A stretch of DNA of 37,372 nt from contig NZ_FMAH01000056.1 in NCBI RefSeq assembly GCF_900094545.1, forward strand, positions 1 to 37,372, in the 5' to 3' direction. The position numbers were made by a program, and so were the translations under genes. Origin of the DNA: Martinezella miluonensis (GTDB taxonomy: Bacteria > Pseudomonadota > Alphaproteobacteria > Rhizobiales > Rhizobiaceae). The notes below the pieces were generated by a model, which saw only the letters and a list, made by a program, of their open reading frames with translations, was not told the origin of the DNA and did no database searches. Of this stretch, positions 7,748-14,366 are shown one piece after another. The first letter of the stretch is position 1. Each line of letters begins with the position of its first letter.

Positions 7748-7772
7748 GTCCCTTTTCTATCGAAATATGTCC
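7746..7772. promoter_or_regulatory. ATGTCC direct repeat in the glxA-soxB divergent region
   Basis: ATGTCC occurs at 7746-7751 and again at 7767-7772, exactly 21 nt apart (two helical turns), in the short gap between glxA and the soxB-like gene. AraC-type regulators commonly bind direct repeats on one DNA face. The first copy overlaps the glxA start codon, which would suit autoregulation. The repeat is only six bases, so chance is possible. Confidence 0.25.
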
Positions 7773-7835
7773 TGAATGGGCAAGTCGGTAAATGCCGTTC
7801 TGCCATCATGGATGCAATTCCACTCGGATGACTCC

Positions 7836-9086
7836 ATGCGCTATTCCGCTCTCTCCATTTTCCTCAACGGCCTTCGCGGCAATACCGGCTGGGCGCCCGC
7901 CTGGCGCCAGCCACAACCGAAGCAGCATTATGACGTCATCATCGTCGGTGGCGGCGGCCACGGGCTGGCGACGGCGTACTATCTCGCCAAGACCTTCGGC
8001 ATCACCAACGTCGCCGTTCTGGAGAAGGGTTATCTCGGCTCGGGCAACATCGGCCGCAACACCACGATCATCCGTTCGAACTATCTGCTGCCGGGCAATA
8101 ACCCTTTCTACGAGCTCTCGATGAAGCTTTGGGAAGGGCTGGAGCAGGATTTCAATTTCAATGCCATGGTTTCGCAGCGCGGGGTCCTGAACCTCTTTCA
8201 TTCCGATGCCCAGCGCGATGCCTACACGCGACGCGGCAACGCCATGCGCCTGCACGGAGTCGATGCGGAATTCCTTGATCGCGAGGCCGTTCGCAAGAAG
8301 CTGCCCTTCCTCGATTTCGACAATGCCCGCTTCCCCATCATGGGCGGCCTGTTGCAGCCGCGCGGCGGCACTGTGCGACATGATGCCGTCGCATGGGGCT
8401 ATGCCAGAGGCGCGGACAGCCGCGGCGTCGACATCATTACCGGCTGCGAGGTGACCGGCATACGCAGAGACAATGGCCGTGTGACCGGCGTCGAGACCAC
8501 CAAAGGCTTCATCGGATGCGGCAAGCTGGCGCTTGCGGCGGCCGGCAACTCCACCGTCGTCGCCGACATGGCGGGTCTGCGCCTGCCGATCGAGAGCCAT
8601 GTGCTCCAGGCTTTCGTTTCCGAGGGATTGAAGCCGTTCATCGATTGTGTCGTGACCTTCGGGGCTGGACATTTCTACGTCTCGCAATCGGACAAAGGCG
8701 GCCTCGTCTTCGGCGGCGATATCGATAGCTACAATTCCTATGCCCAGCGCGGCAATCTCGCGACTGTCGAACATGTCGCCGAGGCCGGCGTCGCCTTGAT
8801 ACCGTCGCTGACCCGGGTGCGCTACCTGCGCAGCTGGGGCGGCGTCATGGACATGAGCATGGACGGCTCACCGATCATCGACCGAACCCATATCGACAAT
8901 CTCTATCTGAACGCCGGCTGGTGCTATGGCGGCTTCAAGGCCACACCGGCCTCCGGCTACTGCTATGCCCATCTGATCGCCCGCAACGAGCCGCATGAAA
9001 CGGCGCGGCAATTGCGCCTCGACCGTTTCCGGCGAGGCTATCAGATCGATGAAAAAGGCGTGGGTGCACAGCCCAACCTGCATTGA
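7836..9086 (+). CDS. soxB/mgdA: Sarcosine oxidase beta-subunit homologue, probable N-methylglutamate dehydrogenase subunit A (SoxB/MgdA)
   Basis: 416-residue flavoprotein of the DAO family and the amine-oxidising subunit of a four-subunit complex. The start at MRYSALSIFLNG matches the family N-terminus; the longer frame from 7776 has no similarity. An FAD dinucleotide fold is seen at DVIIVGGGGHGLATAYYLAK (33-52) and the flavin loop GSGNIGRNTTIIRSNY follows. In GGTVRHDAVAW the His at about 182 corresponds to the residue that covalently holds FMN in heterotetrameric sarcosine oxidases (established family knowledge). GGDIDSYNSY and the late CYGGFKATPASG segment close the flavin site. It would oxidise the N-methyl group of N-methylglutamate (or sarcosine), producing formaldehyde-level carbon for tetrahydrofolate. 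It heads the plus-strand soxBDAG operon. Confidence 0.93.
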   Translation: MRYSALSIFLNGLRGNTGWAPAWRQPQPKQHYDVIIVGGGGHGLATAYYLAKTFGITNVAVLEKGYLGSGNIGRNTTIIRSNYLLPGNNPFYELSMKLWEGLEQDFNFNAMVSQRGVLNLFHSDAQRDAYTRRGNAMRLHGVDAEFLDREAVRKKLPFLDFDNARFPIMGGLLQPRGGTVRHDAVAWGYARGADSRGVDIITGCEVTGIRRDNGRVTGVETTKGFIGCGKLALAAAGNSTVVADMAGLRLPIESHVLQAFVSEGLKPFIDCVVTFGAGHFYVSQSDKGGLVFGGDIDSYNSYAQRGNLATVEHVAEAGVALIPSLTRVRYLRSWGGVMDMSMDGSPIIDRTHIDNLYLNAGWCYGGFKATPASGYCYAHLIARNEPHETARQLRLDRFRRGYQIDEKGVGAQPNLH

Positions 9087-9098
9087 GGACATGACGAG

Positions 9099-9377
9099 AT
9101 GGCCAGCCTGATTTCCTGCCCTCATTGCGGCATCCGCCCCAAGGAGGAGTTTACCATCAAGGGTGATGCGAGCCTTGCGCGCCCGGCTGCAGATGCCAAT
9201 TCGGATATCTGGTACGACTATGTCTATCTGCGCGACAATCCGAAAGGGCAACACAAGGAATATTGGCATCATTCCTCCGGCTGCCGGCGCTGGCTGATCG
9301 TCGAACGTGACACCGTCACCCACAAGATCCATGCCGTCAGCGATGCGGCACTTGCCAAGCTTGGAGATGGCGCATGA
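9099..9377 (+). CDS. soxD/mgdB: Sarcosine oxidase delta-subunit homologue (SoxD/MgdB)
   Basis: A small 92-residue subunit. It shows the zinc-binding pattern of the family: a CPHC knuckle at residues 7-10 and His57/His58 with Cys62 in YWHHSSGCRRW. It has no catalytic role of its own; in crystal structures of the heterotetramer this subunit is a structural clamp. It starts 12 nt after soxB and overlaps soxA by ATGA, so translation is probably coupled to give equal subunits. The extended middle (SDIWYDYVYLRDNPKGQHKE) is typical of the family. Confidence 0.94.
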   Translation: MASLISCPHCGIRPKEEFTIKGDASLARPAADANSDIWYDYVYLRDNPKGQHKEYWHHSSGCRRWLIVERDTVTHKIHAVSDAALAKLGDGA

Positions 9378-12307
9378 GCAGTTATCGCCTTTCCTCCGGT
9401 GGCCGGATCGACCGCACCAGAACCGTTGCCTTCAGTTTCGACGGCCGGAATTTGAACGGTCATCCCGGCGATACGCTTGCCTCCGCCCTCCTCGCCAACG
9501 GCATCCAGCTCGTCGGCCGCAGCTTCAAATATCACCGGCCGCGCGGCATCCTGACGGCCGGTGCTGCCGAGCCCAATGCGCTCGTCACGACCGGCACGGG
9601 TGGACGCACCGAGGCCAACACCCGCGCCACGATGATCGAACTTCACGACGGGCTGATCGCACGCAGCCAGAACCGTTGGCCCTCGCTTGGCTTCGATGTC
9701 GGCGCCGTCAACGGGCTGCTCTCGCCGTTCCTGAGCGCCGGCTTTTACTACAAGACATTCATGTGGCCGGCCGCCTTCTGGGAGAAGGTTTACGAACCAG
9801 TGATCCGCAAGGCTGCCGGTCTCGGCAAGGCTTCCTACGAACCTGACCCCGATTCCTACGAGAAATGCTGGGCGCATTGCGACCTGCTCGTCATCGGCGC
9901 GGGACCGACGGGACTTGCGGCCGCGCTGACGGCAGGACGCGCCGGAGCGCGCGTATTGCTTGCGGACGAGGGCTTTGCTCTCGGCGGGAGCTTTCTTGCC
10001 GATCGCGAATCCGCCCTCAGCGACATTCTGACGGAGCTCGAAAGCCTGCCGAACGTGCAATGCCTACCGCGCACGACCATCGTCGGCTGGTACGACGACA
10101 ATGTCTTCGGCGCGGTCGAGCGCGTGCAAAAACATATGGCAACGCCTGATCCACGCCAGCCGGTCGAACGTCTCTGGCGCATCATCGCCAAGCAGGGAAT
10201 TCTTGCGACTGGGGCGGAGGAGCGACCGCTCGTGTTCGGCGGCAACGACATTCCAGGCGTCATGATGGCCGGCGCCATGCGCAGCTATCTGAATCGCCAG
10301 GCTGTTGCTCCCGGCAAGCGCACCGTGGTCTTCACGACCAACAATTCCGGCTACCGAACTGCCGCGGACCTCGAGGCTGCGGGCGTCGAAGTGGCAGCTA
10401 TCGTCGATACTCGCGCCAATGGCAGCGAACACTGGAACGGCAAGGCGCAAGTGCTGACCGGCGCATGCATCACCGATGCTTTTGGCACAAAGCAAGTCCG
10501 TAGGATCAGCATTGCGAGCGCGTCAGGCACGCAGGAGATCGATGCCGATGCTCTTGCGATGTCCGGCGGCTGGAGCCCCATCATTCACCTCGCCTGCCAT
10601 CGCGGCGGAAAGCCCGTCTGGTCCGACAGACATGCGGCCTTCCTCGCGCCTGAAAGGCAGGAAGGTTTGCAGACAGCGGGCGCCGCTGCCGGTTTTGCCT
10701 CAACCGAGGCTTGCCTTGGCGACGGTGCCTGCAAGGCAGCAGAAGCACTCGAGCAGATCGGCTTCGCCAAGGTCGTACCGGCCTTTGCGCTCGAGGAAGA
10801 CGTTCAGGCTTCAGTCTCGCCACTCTGGTCCGTCAAAGGCGCCAAGGGTAAAGCCTTCGTCGATTATCAGAACGACGTCCATCTCAAAGATCTCGGTCTT
10901 GCCGTGCGCGAGGGCTACGGCCATGTCGAGCTTGCCAAACGCTACACGACCAATGGTATGGCAACCGACCAAGGAAAGCTTTCCAATATCAATGCCATCG
11001 GCATCCTTGCGGAAGCCCGTGGCGTCTCGCCGGGTAAAGTCGGGACCACAACGTTCCGGCCTTTCTACACGCCGGTCTCCTTCGGCGCGCTGACGGGTAG
11101 TTCGCGGGCTAAGCATTTTCAGCCGGCGCGCAAATCCCCCTTGCATGAATGGGCGAAGAAGAATGGCGCGACCTTCGTTGAGACCGGCCTCTGGTATCGC
11201 TCCTCCTGGTTTCCGCGCGAGGGCGAAAAGACCTGGCGCGAAAGTGTGGATCGCGAGGTGCTGAACATCCGCAAGAATGCCGGCATTTGCGACGTCTCGA
11301 CGCTCGGCAAGATCGAGATCTTCGGCAAGGACGCGGCCGCCTTCCTCGACCGCATCTACTGCAACGGCTTTGCCAAGCTGCCCGTCGGCAAGGCACGCTA
11401 CGGCATCATGCTGCGCGAAGACGGCATGATCTATGACGACGGTACCACCAGCCGCCTCGCCGAAGATCATTTCTTCATGACGACAACGACGGCGCTTGCA
11501 GCCGGCGTACTGACACATCTGGAATTCTGCGCGCAGACGCTCTGGCCCGAGCTGGAGGTCTATTTTGCGTCGTCGACCGACCAATGGGCACAGATGGCAG
11601 TGGCGGGCCCGAAATCGCGAGCGATACTTTCGGAGATCGTCGATGAAGACATCTCTGATACGGCTTTCTCCTTTATGAGCGCCCGTACTGTTTCACTCTT
11701 CGGCGGCAAGCTCGAAGCCCGGCTCTTTCGCATTTCCTTCTCGGGCGAACTCGCCTACGAGCTCGGCGTCCCCGCGGCCTATGGTGAATTCGTCGCCGAT
11801 GCGATCATGCAGGCCGGCCGGAAGCATGAGATTTGCGCCTATGGTGCCGAGGCGCTCGGCGTTATGCGCATCGAAAAGGGCCATGTCACCCACGCCGAGA
11901 TCAACGGCACGGTAACACCGGGCGATCTCGGCTTTGTCCGCATGGTCTCGACGACGAAGCCCGATTTCATCGGCAAGGCGATGCTTGCCCGCGAGGGCCT
12001 TCAGGCTGCCGACCGCCCTCGCCTGGTCGGCGTCAAGCCGCTGGATCCGGCGAACAGCTTCCGCACAGGCGCTCATATCCTGGCGGCTGACGCCGCAGCA
12101 ACTCTCGAAAACGATCAAGGCTATGTGACATCGAGCGCCTTTTCGCCAAGCCTCGGTCATACGATCGGTCTCGCATTGGTCAAAAACGGACCGGAGCGCA
12201 TCGGCGAGAAGATCACCATCTGGAATGGCCTGCGAAACGAATTCACGGATGCGGTGCTCTGCAGCCCCGTCTTTGTCGACCCTCAGAATGAGAAACTCCA
12301 TGCCTGA
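9374..12307 (+). CDS. soxA/mgdC: Sarcosine oxidase alpha-subunit homologue, probable N-methylglutamate dehydrogenase subunit C (SoxA/MgdC)
   Basis: The 977-residue large subunit. Order: a 2Fe-2S-ferredoxin-like fold that lacks the cluster cysteines (about 15-100, with GHPGDTLASALLANGI and GRSFKYHRPRGI); a dinucleotide-binding fold (LLVIGAGPTGLAAALTAGRA, glycines at 175-180); a second nucleotide site around 295-330; and, from about residue 590, a GcvT-like aminomethyltransferase domain that binds tetrahydrofolate (YGAEALGVMRIEKGH, INGTVTPGDLGFVR). The folate domain lets the complex release methylene-tetrahydrofolate instead of free formaldehyde, which connects directly to FolD and PurU at the other end of the cluster. 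It overlaps soxD by 4 nt and soxG by 8 nt. Confidence 0.94.
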   Translation: MSSYRLSSGGRIDRTRTVAFSFDGRNLNGHPGDTLASALLANGIQLVGRSFKYHRPRGILTAGAAEPNALVTTGTGGRTEANTRATMIELHDGLIARSQNRWPSLGFDVGAVNGLLSPFLSAGFYYKTFMWPAAFWEKVYEPVIRKAAGLGKASYEPDPDSYEKCWAHCDLLVIGAGPTGLAAALTAGRAGARVLLADEGFALGGSFLADRESALSDILTELESLPNVQCLPRTTIVGWYDDNVFGAVERVQKHMATPDPRQPVERLWRIIAKQGILATGAEERPLVFGGNDIPGVMMAGAMRSYLNRQAVAPGKRTVVFTTNNSGYRTAADLEAAGVEVAAIVDTRANGSEHWNGKAQVLTGACITDAFGTKQVRRISIASASGTQEIDADALAMSGGWSPIIHLACHRGGKPVWSDRHAAFLAPERQEGLQTAGAAAGFASTEACLGDGACKAAEALEQIGFAKVVPAFALEEDVQASVSPLWSVKGAKGKAFVDYQNDVHLKDLGLAVREGYGHVELAKRYTTNGMATDQGKLSNINAIGILAEARGVSPGKVGTTTFRPFYTPVSFGALTGSSRAKHFQPARKSPLHEWAKKNGATFVETGLWYRSSWFPREGEKTWRESVDREVLNIRKNAGICDVSTLGKIEIFGKDAAAFLDRIYCNGFAKLPVGKARYGIMLREDGMIYDDGTTSRLAEDHFFMTTTTALAAGVLTHLEFCAQTLWPELEVYFASSTDQWAQMAVAGPKSRAILSEIVDEDISDTAFSFMSARTVSLFGGKLEARLFRISFSGELAYELGVPAAYGEFVADAIMQAGRKHEICAYGAEALGVMRIEKGHVTHAEINGTVTPGDLGFVRMVSTTKPDFIGKAMLAREGLQAADRPRLVGVKPLDPANSFRTGAHILAADAAATLENDQGYVTSSAFSPSLGHTIGLALVKNGPERIGEKITIWNGLRNEFTDAVLCSPVFVDPQNEKLHA

Positions 12308-12845
12308 TTTGCCGACATTGAAGCCGGTCCTCGCCGGCAAGGACGTTTTACGAGGCGAGGCCATCCGGCTGGAAGCCTTGCCGGAAGGGCACCTCCTGCA
12401 TGTGATGGGCGCGATCACGAGCGAAGAGATTGCGAGCCATCTTCTCGCGGCGGGCCTTAAGGAAAGCTCCGTGCGCCCGGCCGGATATCGGCAATGGTTC
12501 ATCGCTGGCAATGAGCAACTCGCCAAACCCATTAGGCAGGCTCTTGCGGACGCGCTGGCGGGCCGCGCCTTCATCTCGGACCAGAGCCACGGGCGCATCC
12601 GTATTCACGTCTCCGGGCTCGATGCAGTCGCGCTCCTCAACAAGGGTACCGCCGTCGACCTGTATCCAGTGAATTTCCCCGAAGGAAGCAGTGCCATGAC
12701 CCTCTTCGGTCATATTTCGATCCAACTCACCCGTACCGGCGGCAACGACTTCGAGCTGACCGTGCTGCGGAGCTTTGCGCAATCGCTCTATGAGGAACTC
12801 GAGGCGCTGGCGCTATCTTTCGGCTCGTCGCGCGTTGCCTCTTGA
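12300..12845 (+). CDS. soxG/mgdD: Sarcosine oxidase gamma-subunit homologue (SoxG/MgdD)
   Basis: 181 residues, start at MPDLPTLKPVLAGK, the ATG overlapping the soxA stop by 8 nt. The upstream part of the open frame lies inside soxA and has no similarity. The family-typical C-terminal half is visible: GRIRIHVSGLDAVALLNKGT, VDLYPVNFPEGSSAMTLFGH and FELTVLRSFAQSLYEELEAL. This small subunit resembles the GcvT/YgfZ fold and holds the complex together. It is the last gene of the operon; its stop lies inside the 3' end of the convergent cysG, leaving no room for a separate terminator. Confidence 0.9.
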   Translation: MPDLPTLKPVLAGKDVLRGEAIRLEALPEGHLLHVMGAITSEEIASHLLAAGLKESSVRPAGYRQWFIAGNEQLAKPIRQALADALAGRAFISDQSHGRIRIHVSGLDAVALLNKGTAVDLYPVNFPEGSSAMTLFGHISIQLTRTGGNDFELTVLRSFAQSLYEELEALALSFGSSRVAS

Positions 12846-14366
12846 ACCGCTCCAGATCCGGGAGTGTCGCCCCGATGGTGGGCGCGGCCAGGCAAATGAC
12901 GTGTTCTTGATGGAATCCTTGGGGAGAGCCTGACGTGCTGCGAGTGCGTTTCCGACTGCGATGAGTACCGGATTGTCGTAGCCGATGGTCGCGATCCCAC
13001 TCGGTATCTCGACAAGCGTTCCGCGCCAATTGCGCTCTGTTGGCTTGCTGACGTCACTGATGATGACGGCCGATGTCTCAGGGGACAAGCCTTCTTTGAG
13101 CAGCCGTTCTGCGATCAACGGTGCCGTCCTGCCCGCCATGTAGAACACGGTCGTCGTATGCGGATCAGCAATGGCAGCCCAATTGATGTCAGCGGGCAGA
13201 CAGCCGTGCCGGGAGTGCCCCGTCACGAGGCGAACGGACTGTGCATGGTCGCGATGCGTCAGGGAAATCCCGAGCCGAGAGGCCATTGCACTCGCAGCCG
13301 TTATGCCGGGAACGATATCGACGGGAATGTTTTCCCGGTCGAGATGCGCGATCTCCTCACCAGCGCGGCCGAAGACCATTGGATCGCCGGATTTCAGCCG
13401 AACAACATGCTTGCCTGCCTTTGCGAGCTTCACCATCATGTCGTTAATGTCTTCCTGGCGGCAGCTCGTACGGCCGCCGCGCTTGCCAACCAGCATGCGT
13501 TTGGCTTCACGCCGGGCAAGCTCCAGGACCTCTGTCGAAACCAGATCGTCGAAGAGGATCACGTCGGCCGCCTGCAACGCACGGACAGCCTTCAGCGTTA
13601 GCAGCTCGGCATCGCCGGGCCCTGCTCCAACAAGCGTGACGCGGCCTCCTGATGAATGGGCGGGCGCTTCCCGAAGCCGCTCGGCTTCATCGAGAAGCTG
13701 CCCGCCGACGCCCTCCTCCGGCGTATCTAAACCTGAAAACGCGCGATCGACGAAGCCCTCCCAGAAGAGGCGACGCAGCGGCCCCGGCGCAAGCCGCTCA
13801 TGGACAGTCTCTCGCAGTGACAGTGCGAGTGCTGCCCAACCTTTCAACGCCCGGGGTAGCAGCGTCTCTATCCGCCGGCGGATCGCTTGAGCGAGGATGG
13901 GAGCTGCTCCATCCGTCGAAATCGACACCACGACCGGCGAGCGATTGACGATCGATCCGAACTGGAACTGGCAAAAGGCGGGCTTGTCTATGACATTGAC
14001 CGGCACGCCGGCCATACAGGCGGCTTCGAAAAAGGCCTGTGCTTCACCGTCTTCCCCGCAATCGGCGATGGCGATGGCCGCACCTGCAAAGCTTGCTTCA
14101 TTCCACATCCGTGGGTGATGGGTGAAGCCGGCTTGCGGATGTTCGGCGCCGCGCAGGATCAGCTTTTCGAACGTGTCGGAAAGCTCGTCTGCATAGACAT
14201 GAACGTCGGCGCCGCAGGCGGCAAGAAGCTCCGCCTTCCAGGCAGCCGCATCCGAGCCGCCGGCGACGATGACGCGTTTGCCTTCAAGCGCCCAGAACAC
14301 CGGCAATTTGGCAAGCGGCTCCATTCGGGCGGGTACGTCACTCCGCGGCAGCTGCAAGACATCCAT
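12813..14366 (-). CDS. cysG: Siroheme synthase CysG (uroporphyrinogen-III C-methyltransferase / precorrin-2 dehydrogenase / ferrochelatase)
   Basis: 517 residues. The N-terminal half (about 15-175) is the precorrin-2 dehydrogenase/ferrochelatase module (GKRVIVAGGSDAAAWKAELL, VPVNVIDKPAFCQFQFGSIV, NRSPVVVSISTDGAAP). The C-terminal half from about residue 242 is the SAM-dependent methyltransferase with VTLVGAGPGDAELLTLKAVR, VVRLKSGDPMVFGRAGEE and IVPGITAASAMASRLGIS. The start is set at MDVLQLP with AGAGGG upstream, overlapping the nasA 3' end by 29 nt; MEPLAKLP at 14324 is an alternative. The frame stays open far upstream inside nasA, but that part is not homologous. It supplies siroheme to the nitrite reductase of the same operon. 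The last 25-30 residues are a low-similarity tail overlapping soxG. Confidence 0.94.
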   Translation of the reverse strand: MDVLQLPRSDVPARMEPLAKLPVFWALEGKRVIVAGGSDAAAWKAELLAACGADVHVYADELSDTFEKLILRGAEHPQAGFTHHPRMWNEASFAGAAIAIADCGEDGEAQAFFEAACMAGVPVNVIDKPAFCQFQFGSIVNRSPVVVSISTDGAAPILAQAIRRRIETLLPRALKGWAALALSLRETVHERLAPGPLRRLFWEGFVDRAFSGLDTPEEGVGGQLLDEAERLREAPAHSSGGRVTLVGAGPGDAELLTLKAVRALQAADVILFDDLVSTEVLELARREAKRMLVGKRGGRTSCRQEDINDMMVKLAKAGKHVVRLKSGDPMVFGRAGEEIAHLDRENIPVDIVPGITAASAMASRLGISLTHRDHAQSVRLVTGHSRHGCLPADINWAAIADPHTTTVFYMAGRTAPLIAERLLKEGLSPETSAVIISDVSKPTERNWRGTLVEIPSGIATIGYDNPVLIAVGNALAARQALPKDSIKNTSFAWPRPPSGRHSRIWSGSRGNARRAER

